A stretch of DNA of 64,000 bases, taken from positions 767,501-831,500 of the forward strand of contig NZ_JAUSXS010000001.1 in the NCBI RefSeq assembly GCF_030816195.1. The letters run 5' to 3'. Origin of the DNA: Pseudomonas sp. W4I3. GTDB lineage: Bacteria; Pseudomonadota; Gammaproteobacteria; Pseudomonadales; Pseudomonadaceae. Shown here piece by piece: positions 20,101 through 32,318 of the stretch. The notes under the pieces were generated by a model that saw nothing but the letters and a program-made list of their open reading frames with translations, did not search any database and was not told the DNA's origin. The translations under genes were made by a program, and so were the position numbers. Position 1 is the first letter of the stretch. Each line of letters starts with the position of its first letter.

Positions 20101-23100
20101 TTGTCGATGGTGTCGTTGATTGTGGTGGTTGCGCCGTTGCCTGCAACTTCCAGCTTCTCGAAGTTGCCGCCAGTCGCGTCGGTGATTTTGACGGTCTGAG
20201 TGCTCTTGTCGATGAACACGTCATCGCTAGGCGCAGGCACAGTCACGGTGCCGGCGGTATCACCCGCTTTGATAGTGATCGACGAGCCATTGTCGAGTTT
20301 CAGCGTTACATCAGTACCAGCCTTGTTGCTCAAGGTCGCCGTGTACGTAACCTGCCCACCTTCGTTGACTGCGGTTGGCGCAGTCAGCGTAACGGTGGTG
20401 GTATCAGCAGTGCCCGGAGTATCCGTGACGGTGGTATTCACCGCCGTGGTGCCTGGCACCAGATTTTCAAAATGCTCGCCACCGGTCACACCTTTGATAG
20501 CGGTGGTGACGGTTTGATCGCCTTTGTAGACGTCGTTTGGCGCCACGGCGGTGACCGTGCCGCTGGACTGGTTTACACCGATGGTGATGGTTTTGCCGTT
20601 ATCCAAAGTGACGGTCAGCGGATTGGTGATGTTGCTCACCAGCGTGCCGTTTTTATCCACAAGGGTAGCGGTGTAGACGATGTTGCCGCCTTCGCCGACG
20701 GTCTTGGTGGCGGTCAGAACCACATCGACCTTATCGATGGTGTCGTTGATCGTGGTGGTTGCGCCGTTGCCTGCAACTTCCAGCTTCTCGAAGTTGCCGC
20801 CAGTCGCGTCGGTGATTTTGACGGTCTGAGTGCTCTTATCGATGAACACGTCATCGGTCGGGGCAGGTACAGTCACAGTGCCGACGGTGTCGCCGGCTTT
20901 GATGGTGATCGACGAGCCATTATCCAGCTTCAGGGTGACGTCACTGCCTGCTTTATTGGAAAGCGTAGCGGTGTAGGTGATCTGGCCACCTTCGTTGACG
21001 GCGGTTGGCGCAGTCAGGGTCACGGTAGTGGTATCAGCTGTGCCCGGGGTATCCGTGACGGTGGTATTCACCGCCGTGGTGCCTGGCACCAGGTTCTCGA
21101 AATGCTCGCCACCGGTCACACCTTTGATGGCGGTGGTGACGGTTTGATCGCCTTTGTAGACGTCGTTTGGTGCCACGGCGGTGACTGTACCGCTGGACTG
21201 GTTCACACCGATGGTGATGCTCTGGCCGTTATCCAGAGTGACGGTCAGCGGGTTAGTGATGTTAGTAACCGCATTACCTGACTTATCGACGAGCGACGCG
21301 GTGTAGACGATATTGCCGCCTTCGCCAACGGTCTTGGTGGCAGTCAGAACCACATCGACCTTATCGATGGTGTCGTTGATCGTGGTTGTTGCGCCGTTGC
21401 CCGCGACTTCCAGTTTTTCGAAGTTGCCGCCAGTGGTCTCGGTGATCTGAACGGTCTGTGTGCTCTTGTCGATGAACACGTCATCGGTCGGTGCTGGCAC
21501 GGTCACGGTGCCGACGGTGTCGCCAGCTTTGATCGTGATCGAAGAGCCGTTATCGAGTTTCAGCGTGACGTCACTGCCAGCTTTGTTGGAGAGCGTAGCG
21601 GTATAGGTGACCTGGCCACCTTCATTGACGGCGCTTGGTGCAGTCAGCGTTACAGTGGTGGTGTTGTCGGTACCCGGTGTGTCGGTAACGGTGGTGTTAA
21701 CCGGCGTAGTACCCGGAACCAGGTTTTCAAAGTGCTCGCCACCGGTCACGCCTTTGATGGCGGCGGTGACGGTCTGGTCGCCTTTGTAAACATCATCCGG
21801 CGCAACAACCGAAACGCTGCCGCTCGACTGATTGACGCCAATGGTGATGCTTTGGCCGTTATCCAAGGTGACGGTCAGCGGGTTGGTGATGTTGGTCACC
21901 GCCACGCCGTTTTTATCCACAAGGCTGGCGGTGTAGACGATATCGCCGCCTTCGCCCACGGTCTTGGTGGCGGTCAGAACCACATCGACCTTATCGATGG
22001 TGTCGTTGATTGTGGTCGTTGCGCCGTTGCCTGCAACTTCCAGCTTCTCGAAGTTGCCGCCGGAAGCGTCGGTGATCTTGACTGTTTGAGTGCTCTTGTC
22101 GATGAACACGTCATCGCTAGGCGCAGGCACAGTCACGGTGCCGACGGTATCGCCAGCTTTGATAGTGATCGAAGAGCCGTTATCCAGCTTCAGTGTGACG
22201 TCGCTGCCGGCCTTGTTGCTCAGGGTGGCGGTGTAGGTGATCTGGCCACCTTCGTTAACCGCATTTGGCGCAGTCAGGGTCACGGTAGTGGTATCAGCTG
22301 TGCCCGGGGTATCCGTGACGGTGGTATTCACCGCCGTGGTGCCCGGCACCAGGTTTTCGAAGTGCTCGCCACCGGTCACTCCTTTGATAGCGGTGGTGAC
22401 GGTTTGATCGCCTTTGTAGGCGTCGTTTGGCGCCACGGCGGTGACCGTGCCGCTGGACTGGTTCACACCGATGGTGATGCTCTGGCCGTTATCCAGAGTG
22501 ACGGTCAGCGGGTTGGTAATGTTAGTAACCGCATTACCTGACTTATCGACGAGCGACGCGGTGTAGACAATGTTGCCGCCTTCGCCAACGGTCTTGGTGG
22601 CAGTCAGAACAACATCGACCTTATCGATGGTGTCGTTGATCGTGGTCGTTGCGCCGTTGCCCGCAACTTCCAGTTTTTCGAAGTTGCCGCCAGTGGTCTC
22701 GGTGATCTGAACGGTCTGTGTGCTCTTGTCGATGAACACGTCATCGCTAGGCGCAGGCCCGGTCACAGTGCCGACGGTTTCGCCGGCCTTAATAGTGATG
22801 TTCGAGCCGTTATCCAACTTCAGTGTGACGTCGCTGCCTGCTTTGTTTGAAAGCGTGGCGGTATACGTAATCTGGCCACCTTCGTTGACGGCACTTGGCG
22901 CAGTCAGGGTCACGGTAGTGGTATCAGCTGTGCCCGGGGTATCCGTGACGGTGGTATTCACCGCCGTGGTGCCTGGCACCAGATTTTCAAAATGCTCGCC
23001 ACCGGTCACACCTTTGATGGCGGTGGTGACGGTTTGATCGCCTTTGTAGACGTCGTTTGGCGCCACGGCGGTGACCGTGCCGCTGGATTGGTTTACACCG

Positions 23101-26100
23101 ATGGTGATGGTTTTGCCGTTATCCAAAGTGACGGTCAGCGGATTGGTGATGTTGCTCACCGGCGTGCCGTTTTTATCCACAAGGCTGGCGGTGTAGACGA
23201 TGTTGCCGCCTTCGCCAGTTGTAGGAGTGGCGGTCAGAACGACGTCAACTTTGTCGATGGTGTCGTTGATCGTGGTGGTTGCACCGTTGCCCGCGACTTC
23301 CAGTTTTTCGAAATTGCCGCCAGTCGCGTCGGTGATTTTGACGGTCTGGGTGCTCTTATCGATAAACACGTCATCGGTCGGGGCAGGCACGGTCACGGTG
23401 CCGACGGTGTCGCCAGCTTTGATAGTAATCGAAGAGCCGTTATCGAGTTTCAGAGTGACGTCAGTACCCGCCTTGTTGCTCAAGGTCGCGGTGTACGTGA
23501 TCTGACCACCTTCGTTCACGGCGGTTGGTGCGGTCAGTGTGACAGTGGTGGTGTTGTCGGTACCTGGTGTGTCGGTAACAGTGGTGTTAACCGGCGCGGT
23601 ACCTGGCACTAGATTTTCGAAGTGCTCACCACCAGTGACAGTTTGAATAGCAGTAGTGACGGTCTGATCGCCTTTGTAGACGTCGTTTGGTGCCACGGCG
23701 GTGACTGTACCGCTGGACTGGTTCACACCAATGGTAATGCTCTGGCCGTTATCCAAAGTGACGGTCAGCGGATTGGTGATGTTGCTCACCAGCGCGCCGT
23801 TTTTATCCACAAGGCTGGCGGTGTAGACGATGTTGCCGCCTTCGCCAGTGGTAGGAGTGGCGGTCAGAACGACGTCAACTTTGTCGATGGTGTCGTTGAT
23901 CGTGGTGGTTGCGCCGTTGCCTGCAACTTCCAGCTTCTCGAAGTTGCCGCCAGTCGCGTCGGTAATTTTGACGGTCTGGGTGCTCTTATCGATAAACACG
24001 TCATCGGTCGGCGCAGGCACGGTCACGGTGCCGACGGTTTCGCCAGCCTTGATAATAATGCTCGAGCCGTTATCGAGTTTCAGAGTGACGTCACTGCCGG
24101 CCTTGTTGCTCAAGGTCGCGGTGTATGTAATCTGACCGCCTTCGTTGACGGCACTTGGCGCGGTCAGCGTGACGGTGGTCGTATTATCAGTGCCTGGGTT
24201 GTCTGTGACGGTGGTGTTAACTGGTGTAGTACCAGGCACCAAGTTTTCGAAGTGCTCGCCGCCAGTGACGCCTTTAATAGCTGTGGTGACGGTTTGATCG
24301 CCTTTGTACACATCATCCGGCGCAGCAATCGAAACGCTGCCGCTCGACTGATTGACGCCAATGGTGATGCTTTGGCCGTTATCCAACGTGACGGTCAGCG
24401 GGTTGGTGATGTTGGTCACCGCCACGCCGTTTTTATCCACAAGACTGGCGGTGTAGACGATATCGCCGCCTTCGCCAACGGTCTTGGTGGCAGTCAGAAC
24501 AACATCGACCTTATCGATGGTGTCGTTGATCGTGGTCGTTGCGCCGTTGCCCGCAACTTCCAGTTTTTCGAAGTTGCCGCCAGTGGTTTCAGTGATCTGA
24601 ACGGTCTGTGTGGTCTTGTCGATGAACACGTCATCGCTAGGCGCAGGCACGGTCACTGTACCGACGGTTTCGCCGGCCTTAATAGTGATGTTCGAGCCGT
24701 TATCCAACTTCAGTGTGACGTCGCTGCCTGCTTTGTTTGAAAGCGTGGCGGTATACGTAATCTGGCCACCTTCGTTGACGGCATTTGGCGCGGTCAGCGT
24801 AACGGTGGTGGCATCAGCTGTGCCCGGGGTATCCGTGACGGTGGTATTCACCGCCGTGGTGCCCGGCACCAGGTTCTCGAAATGCTCGCCACCGGTCACG
24901 CCTTTGATGGCGGCGGTGACGGTTTGATCGCCTTTGTACACATCATCCGGCGCAGCAATCGAAACGCTGCCGCTCGACTGATTGACGCCAATGGTGATGC
25001 TTTGGCCGTTATCCAAGGTGACGGTCAGCGGATTGGTGATGTTGCTCACCAGCGCGCCGTTTTTATCCACAAGGGTAGCGGTGTAGACGATGTTGCCGCC
25101 TTCGCCAGTGGTAGGAGTGGCGGTCAGAACGACGTCAACTTTGTCGATGGTGTCGTTGATCGTGGTGGTTGCACCGTTGCCCGCGACTTCCAGTTTTTCG
25201 AAATTGCCGCCAGTCGCGTCGGTGATTTTGACGGTCTGAGTGCTCTTGTCGATGAACACGTCATCGCTAGGTGCAGGCACAGTCACGGTGCCGACGGTTT
25301 CGCCAGCCTTAATAGTAATGTTCGAGCCGTTGTCGAGTTTCAGCGTGACGTCAGTACCGGCCTTGTTGCTCAAGGTCGCGGTGTATGTAATCTGACCACC
25401 TTCGTTGACGGCACTTGGCGCGGTCAGCGTTACGGTAGTGGTGTTGTCGGTTCCCGGTGTGTCGGTCACGGTCGTATTGACCGGTGTGGTACCAGGAACC
25501 AAATTCTCGAAGTGCTCGCCGCCAGTGACGCCTTTGATAACAGCGGTGACGGTCTGGTCGCCTTTGTAGACGTCGTTTGGTGCCACGGTGGTGACCGTGC
25601 CGCTGGACTGGTTCACACCGATGGTAATGCTTTGGCCGTTGTCCAGGGTGACGGTCAGCGGATTGGTGATGTTGTTCACCAGCGTGCCGTTTTTATCCAC
25701 AAGGCTGGCGGTGTAGACTATATCGCCGCCTTCGCCAACGGTCTTGGTGGCGGTCAGAACCACGTCAACTTTGTCGATGGTGTCGTTGATTGTGGTGATC
25801 GCACCGTTGCCCGCAACTTCCAGTTTCTCGAAGTTGCCGCCGGAAGCGTCGGTGATTTTGACGGTCTGGGTGCTCTTGTCGATGAACACATCATCAGTAG
25901 GCGCAGGCACAGTCACAGTACCGACGGTGTCGCCGGCCTTAATAGTGATGTTCGAACCGTTATCCAACTTCAGTGTGACGTCACTGCCAGCTTTATTAGA
26001 AAGCGTGGCTGTGTAGGTGATCTGCCCACCTTCGTTGACTGCGGTTGGCGCGGTCAGTGTGACGGTGGTGGTGTTGTCAGTGCCCGGTGTGTCGGTAACA

Positions 26101-29100
26101 GTAGTGTTAACCGGCGCGGTACCTGGCACTAGATTTTCAAAGTGCTCACCACCAGTGACAGTTTGAATAGCAGTGGTGACGGTTTGATCGCCTTTGTACA
26201 CATCATCCGGCGCAGCAATCGAAACGCTGCCGCTCGACTGATTGACGCCAATGGTGATGCTCTGGCCGTTATCCAGAGTGACGGTCAGCGGATTGGTGAT
26301 GTTAGTAACCGAATTACCTGACTTATCAACGAGCGACGCGGTGTAGACGATATCGCCGCCTTCGCCAACGGTCTTGGTGGCGGTCAGAACCACGTCGACC
26401 TTGTCGATGGTGTCGTTGATCGTGGTGGTTGCGCCATTGCCTGCAACTTCAAGTTTCTCGAAGTTGCCGCCAGTGGTCTCGGTGATCTGAACAGTCTGAG
26501 TGCTCTTATCGATGAACACGTCATCGGTAGGCGCGGGAACAGTCACGGTGCCGACGGTGTCGCCAGCCTTGATCGTGATCGACGAGCCGTTGTCCAGCTT
26601 CAGGGTGACGTCACTGCCCGCTTTATTGGAAAGCGTCGCCGTGTATGTAACCTGCCCACCTTCGTTCACGGCGCTTGGCGCAGTCAGCGTGACGGTGGTG
26701 GTGTTGTCGGTACCCGGTGTGTCAGTAACCGTGGTGTTCACCGCTGTAGTGCCTGGCACCAGGTTTTCAAAGTGCTCGCCGCCAGTTACGCCCTTGATGG
26801 CGGTGGTGACGGTCTGGTCGCCCTTGTACACATCATCCGGAGCCACAACCGAAACAGAACCACTCGACTGGTTCACACCAATGGTGATGCTCTGGCCGTT
26901 ATCCAAAGTGACGGTCAGCGGATTGGTGATGTTGCTCACCAGCGCGCCGTTTTTATCCACAAGGGTAGCGGTGTAGACGATGTTGCCGCCTTCGCCGACG
27001 GTAGAAGTGGCGGTCAGAACGACGTCAACTTTGTCGATGGTGTCGTTGATCGTGGTGGTTGCGCCATTGCCTGCAACTTCCAGTTTTTCGAAGTTGCCGC
27101 CAGTGGTCTCGGTGATCTGAACAGTCTGAGTGCTCTTATCGATGAACACGTCATCGGTAGGCGCGGGAACAGTCACGGTGCCGACGGTGTCGCCAGCCTT
27201 GATAGTGATCGACGAGCCGTTGTCCAATTTCAGGGTGACGTCACTGCCGGCCTTGTTGCTCAAGGTCGCGGTGTAGGTGATCTGACCACCTTCGTTGACG
27301 GCACTTGGCGCGGTCAGCGTGACAGTGGTGGCATTGTCGGTACCCGGTGTGTCGGTAACGGTGGTGTTAACCGGAGTAGTACCCGGCACCAGGTTCTCGA
27401 AATGCTCGCCACCGGTGACGCCTTTGATAGCAGTGGTGACGGTCTGGTCGCCTTTGTACACATCATCCGGAGCTATAACCGAAACGCTACCGCTCGATTG
27501 GTTTATACCAATGGTGATGCTCTGGCCGTTATCCAACGTGACGGTCAACGGGTTGGTGATGTTGCTCACCAGCGCGCCGTTTTTATCCACAAGGCTGGCG
27601 GTGTAGACGATGTTGCCGCCTTCACCAACGGTAGGAGTGGCGGTCAGAACGACGTCAACTTTGTCGATAGTGTCGTTGATCGTGGTCGTTGCACCGTTGC
27701 CCGCAACTTCCAGTTTTTCGAAGTTGCCGCCAGCCGTCTCAGTGATCTGAACAGTCTGAGTGCTCTTGTCGACAAACACGTCATCGCTTGGCGCAGGCAC
27801 AGTCACGGTGCCGACGGTATCGCCAGCCTTGATAGTGATCGACGAGCCGTTATCCAGTTTCAGCGTTACATCTGTGTCCGCCTTATTGGAAAGCGTCGCC
27901 GTGTACGTAATCTGCCCACCTTCGCTCGCCACGGCCGGTGCTGTCAGGGTGACGGTCGTGGTGTCGATGGAGTCGGTAATGGTGGTGACGGCAGGCGTCG
28001 TGCTCGGTACCAGGCTTTCAAAATTGCCGCCAGTTGTTCCGGTAATAGTGGTGCTGACAGTCGACCCATTAACGTAGACATCGTTAGCCGGGGTATCGAC
28101 CACCACTGTGCCTACCGACTCCCCAGCCTTGATAGTGATCACCGAGCCATTGCTCAAGGTGACGCTCACCGGCGTCTGCGCCGGATTGGTCAGGGTCGCG
28201 GTGTAGGTGATCTGCCCGCCTTCGGTCACAGTCGAACCCGCCGTCAGCGTAACGGTGGTGGTATCAACCGAATCAGTAATCGTAGTAACGGCAGGCGTGG
28301 TGCTCGGCACCAGGCTTTCAAAGTTGCCGCCCGTAGCACCAGTAATGGTGGCGCTAACAGTGGAACCATTAACGTAGACGTCGTTAGCCGGTGTATCTAC
28401 GGTCACTGTACCGACGGTTTCGCCGGCCTTGATGGTAATCACCGAGCCATTGCTCAAGGTGACGTTCACCGGCCGTCTGCGCAGGATTGGTCAGGGTCGC
28501 GGTGTAAGTGATCTGACCGCCTTCGGTGACGTTCGAACCCGCCGTTAGAGTGACGGTGGTGGTATCAACCGAATCAGTAATCGTAGTAACGGCAGGCGTG
28601 GTGCTCGGCACCAGGCTTTCAAAGTTGCCGCCGGTTGCACCGGTGATAGTGGTGCTGACAGTCGAACCATTAACGTAGACGTCGTTGGCCGGGGTATCGA
28701 CCACCACTGTGCCTACCGACTCCCCAGCCTTGATGGTAATCACCGAGCCATTGCTCAAGGTGACGTTCACCGGCGTCTGGGCCGGATTGGTCAAGGTCGC
28801 GGTGTAGGTGATCTGCCCGCCTTCGGTCACAGTCGAACCCGCCGTCAGCGTGACGGAGGTGGTATCAACCGAATCAGTAATCGTAGTAACGGCAGGCGTG
28901 GTGCTCGGCACCAGGCTTTCAAAGTTGCCGCCGGTAGCACCAGTAATGGTGGCGTTAACAGTGGAACCGTTGACGTAGACGTCGTTAGCCGGTGTATCGA
29001 CGGTCACTGTGCCGACCGATTCTCCAGCCTTGATGGTAATCACCGAGCCATTGCTCAAGGTGACGCTCACCGGCGTCTGCGCCGGGTTGGTCAAGGTCGC

Positions 29101-30582
29101 GGTGTAAGTGATCTGACCGCCTTCGGTCACAGTCGAACCCGCCGTCAGCGTAACGGTGGTGGTATCAACCGAATCAGTAATCGTAGTAACGGCAGGCGTG
29201 GTGCTCGGCACCAGGCTTTCAAAGTTGCCGCCCGTAGCACCAGTAATGGTGGCGCTAACAGTGGAACCGTTGACGTAGACGTCGTTAGCCGGTGTATCGA
29301 CGGTCACTGTGCCGACCGATTCCCCTGCCTTGATGGTAATCACCGAGCCATTGCTCAAGGTGACGCTCACCGGCGTCTGCGCCGGGTTGGTCAAGGTCGC
29401 GGTGTAGGTGATCTGCCCGCCTTCGGTCACAGTCGAACCCGCCGTCAGCGTGACGGAGGTGGTATCAACCGAATCAGTAATCGTAGTAACGGCAGGCGTG
29501 GTGCTCGGCACCAGGCTTTCAAAGTTGCCGCCCGTAGCACCAGTAATGGTGGCGTTAACAGTGGAACCGTTGACGTAGACGTCGTTAGCCGGTGTGTCGA
29601 CGGTCACTGTGCCGACCGATTCCCCAGCCTTGATGGTAATCACCGAGCCATTGCTCAAGGTGACGTTCACCGGCGTCTGGGCCGGATTGGTCAAGGTCGC
29701 GGTGTAAGTGATCTGGCCGCCTTCGGTGACGTTCGAACCCGCCGTCAGCGTGACGGTGGTGGTATCAACGGTGTCGGTAATTTGCGTCACGGCCGGGTTA
29801 GGGTCGAGGGTCAGTACCAGGTTGTTGCCGCCGGTGGTGCCGGTGACGGTGACGCTGATCTGGCTGGCGTCGATGTACGGGCTGTCATTGGGCGCCAGGG
29901 GTACGTTGACGGTGCCGGTCAGTTGGCCGGACGGGATGGTAATCACCGCGCCGTTGGACAGGGTAACGGTCAGGTCGCTGGTGGACGCCTGGGTCACGGT
30001 GGCGGTGTAGGTCAGCACGCCACCGGCTTCGGTGATCGTCGGGGTCGCGCTCAGGGACAGCGTCGAAGGCTGCAGCAATTGGTTGCCCGCATCAGTGGAG
30101 CCCTGGCCACCAGTGAGGGTATTAAGTGCAGAGGTACCCTGGCCCAGCGGGCCGGTTGGGAAACCAATGGTCGGGTCGACACGGCCGGCGGTCGCGTCCA
30201 GCACGACAAAGCTGTGACCCCCGCCCGCAGCTCCATTACCGGCAGCGGTGGCACCGGCGGCAGTGGCTTCCAGCTCGGTGGTCGGGTCGGCGCCCGCGGC
30301 GATGGCTTGCTGCAGTTCGGCAACCGACGGCGCGGCCTGTTCGGTGGCAGCGGCCAGGTCGGCGGTGGAGTCCGGCATGTCGGCGCTCCACTGGGTTTCG
30401 CGACCCAAGTCCAATGTGCGCCCATCCGCCAGCTCCAGGCTTACCGCGCCCGACAGGCCGGTGTCTACCTGGTCGCCCGCGAACAGGCGATCACCCTCAA
30501 CCAGAACGCGGCGCGTCCCTTCCGGAGAAATAACGAACACTTGACCAACAATGCTTTTGACGATGGCAACAACATTGCTCAT
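14175..30582 (-). CDS. lapA: LapA giant RTX adhesin, frameshifted
   Basis: Secreted biofilm adhesin of about 5468 aa once the frame is restored, close to LapA of P. fluorescens. The ATG at 30582 follows GGAGAA. Parts in order: retention module 1-125 with LapG sites TAAG at 107-110 and 112-115; six 100-aa Ig-like repeats (about 280-880); fifteen 210-aa repeats (about 880-4030) and one diverged unit; a Calx-beta-like domain (about 4250-4350); Ig/cadherin-like and PA14-like segments (about 4650-4800); a vWA domain with DSSGSMS (about 4964); RTX nonapeptides such as GGKGNDILL (about 5230-5380); a C-terminal type I secretion signal. It is exported by LapEBC and controlled by LapG/LapD. An extra base near 28471-28475 (GGCC for GGC) splits the gene: the 5' part would give about 732 aa with no secretion signal. 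Stop TAA is at 14175-14177. Confidence 0.93.
18493..27942 (-). repeat. Fifteen tandem 630-bp repeats in lapA
   Basis: The landmark ACGGTCAGCG(G)ATTGGTGATG recurs at 18721, 19351, 19981 and onward every 630 bp to 27541, giving fifteen in-register copies without a single net indel. Each encodes 210 aa as two Ig-like halves, one around VDVVLTAT..EGG and one around VTLTAPSAVNEGG. Copies between about 19140 and 20650 are nearly identical, a sign of recent duplication or conversion. A diverged sixteenth unit lies at about 17863-18492. Confidence 0.93.
27943..29743 (-). repeat. Six tandem 300-bp repeats in lapA
   Basis: ACCGAGCCATTGCTCAAGGT recurs at 28141, 28441, 28742, 29042, 29342 and 29642. The spacing is 300 bp except for 301 bp between 28441 and 28742, which locates the extra base that breaks lapA. 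Each unit encodes a 100-aa Ig-like repeat with TEGGQITYTATLTNPAQTP. A weaker related unit lies further upstream, near 29760-30060. Confidence 0.93.
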
Positions 30583-30920
30583 TAAATATTTCTCCGGCGA
30601 TCCGTTTCTGGTGGTTTCCATGTGGCCGCTCAGGAAGAGAGCCAAACTGGAGGGGACGTAGTCTAGATAGTTACTGACGTCAAATTATTGGCTAGATTTT
30701 TTAGCTATCTTGTTTATGCCAAACTATTGACCTTATGGCCGCCATCCTAAACAATCGCCTCCGTAATGTCACATTGATATTTATGCGGCGAACCGTCCTA
30801 CATGTGTGAAGCAGTTCCGCTTTTTGAACTTTCCGACGTACGGTCATTACGGTAGCCATTTTCCGACGCGGCGGCGCTAATCGCTGTGATTTGAGACAAG
30901 AAGTCCTGGGGAATTTTTTA
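30583..30920. promoter_or_regulatory. Divergent lapA / lapE control region
   Basis: The 338-bp AT-rich interval separates lapA (minus) from lapE (plus). Two 14-base elements, GTCAAATTATTGGC (30679-30692) and GCCAAACTATTGAC (30718-30731), each match 10 of 14 positions of the FleQ box GTCAATAAATTGAC as I recall it, and lie about 100-150 bp upstream of lapA. FleQ with c-di-GMP controls lapA in P. putida, so these are reasonable candidates. No -10/-35 pair is called. Confidence 0.4.
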
Positions 30921-32279
30921 ATGCGTCTGCACCTGCTCAAGGCAATACCGTTCGTTCTCGCCGCCAGTTTCGTACAAGCCCAAACATTGCCCCAAGCCAT
31001 GCAGCAGGCGCTGGATGTGCACCCTGAAATTCAGGCCGGTGTGAACAGCCGGATCGCCGCCGATTACCAACTGCGTGCAGCCCAAGGTGGTTACCTGCCT
31101 CGCGTCGACCTGAATGCCGGTTATGGCCGCGAAGGCACCGACAACGCCACCACTCGCGCCAATAACGGCACCAGCGGCAACCACTGGGACACGCTGAACC
31201 GTGGCGAATCCAGCCTGCGGCTGCAGCAAATGATTTTTGACGGCTTTGCCACCTCTAGCGAAGTCGGACGTCAACAAGCCAACGTCAACTCCCGTGCCTA
31301 TTCCCTGCTCGGTACGTCCGAGCGCACCGCGCTGACCGTCGCCCAGGTCTACCTGGAAGTGTTGACGCGCCGCGAGTTCGTGCGCCTGGCCGAAGACAAC
31401 TTGCGCAACCACGAACGCATCTACGACCAGATCAAGTTGCGCACCCAGCGCGGTGTCGGTAACGGCGCCGACCAGGACCAGGCCGAAGCGCGTCTGGCCC
31501 AAGCCCGCAACAACCTGATCACCGAGCAGACCAACCTGGCGGATGCGCAAACCAACTACCTCAGCGCCGTCGGCCAGATGCCCGACCAGCTCGAGCGCCC
31601 TGCGCCATTCATGGCCATGCTCCCGGCCGACCTGAATGAAGCACGTCGCCAGATGCTCGACAACAGCCCGGTGCTGCGCTCGGCCGAGTCGGACATCTCC
31701 GCCGCCGAGAAGCAATACGATGCCGCCAAGTCCAGCTTCTACCCACGCTTTGACGCTGAGCTTGGCACCAACGCCGACAACAACGTCGCCGGTGACGCCA
31801 ACCACAGCAATGGCTGGGAAGCCATGGTGCGTATGCGCTTCAACCTGTTTGCCGGTGGCAGCAACAAGGCTGACCTGCAGTCGAAGTCGTACCAGACCAA
31901 CCAGGCCCTGGACATCCGCAACAACGCCTTGCGCCAGCTCAATGAAGAATTGGGCCTGGCCTGGAACGCCCTGAACAATGCCAATGCGCAACTGCCGGTG
32001 GCCCAGCAATATGTGGACCACAGCACCCGCGTGCGCACCTCCTACCAGCAACAGTTCAGCCTGGGTCAACGTACCCTGTTGGACTTGCTCGACAGCGAGA
32101 ACGAATTGTTCACCGCTTCGCGTCGCCTGGAAGAGATCAAGAACATTCAGTTATTTACTCAATACCGAATCAAGGCGACCATGGGCGAATTGCTCAAAAG
32201 CCAAGGCGTAGTCGCTCCAATGGCCTCCATCGTGCAAAACGATGTGAAGCCCAAAGTCCAGCTGCCTGGGATGAACTGA
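30921..32279 (+). CDS. lapE: LapE TolC-like outer membrane protein
   Basis: 452-aa outer-membrane efflux protein forming the exit duct for type I secretion of LapA. A signal peptide ends near FVQAQ, followed by the two repeated helical/beta halves of the TolC family; GNGADQDQAEARLAQARNNL in the middle and the late LGQRTLLDLLDSENELF are typical. The ATG at 30921, with GGGGA upstream, is chosen over an in-frame start 30 bp earlier because it gives a standard signal peptide. In other pseudomonads the LapE channel also holds LapA by its retention module. lapB follows after 39 bp. Confidence 0.92.
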   Translation: MRLHLLKAIPFVLAASFVQAQTLPQAMQQALDVHPEIQAGVNSRIAADYQLRAAQGGYLPRVDLNAGYGREGTDNATTRANNGTSGNHWDTLNRGESSLRLQQMIFDGFATSSEVGRQQANVNSRAYSLLGTSERTALTVAQVYLEVLTRREFVRLAEDNLRNHERIYDQIKLRTQRGVGNGADQDQAEARLAQARNNLITEQTNLADAQTNYLSAVGQMPDQLERPAPFMAMLPADLNEARRQMLDNSPVLRSAESDISAAEKQYDAAKSSFYPRFDAELGTNADNNVAGDANHSNGWEAMVRMRFNLFAGGSNKADLQSKSYQTNQALDIRNNALRQLNEELGLAWNALNNANAQLPVAQQYVDHSTRVRTSYQQQFSLGQRTLLDLLDSENELFTASRRLEEIKNIQLFTQYRIKATMGELLKSQGVVAPMASIVQNDVKPKVQLPGMN

Positions 32280-32318
32280 GTCACCCATAGCCCCATCTGT
32301 TAGTCGAGAGTGCACCGC

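Noticed and set aside
17217..28511. Series of long plus-strand frames with repeated Val/Asp/Gly-rich translations
   Set aside because: They are antisense images of the 630-bp repeats; the same peptide recurs at each period, which is explained by lapA.
15400..30500. CRISPR-like array, because of the regular spacing
   Set aside because: The units are 300 and 630 bp, coding and without short repeat-spacer structure; they are adhesin domains.
30735..30809. 24-codon plus-strand frame in the lapA-lapE interval
   Set aside because: No ribosome site, basic low-complexity product, and it lies in the likely control region.
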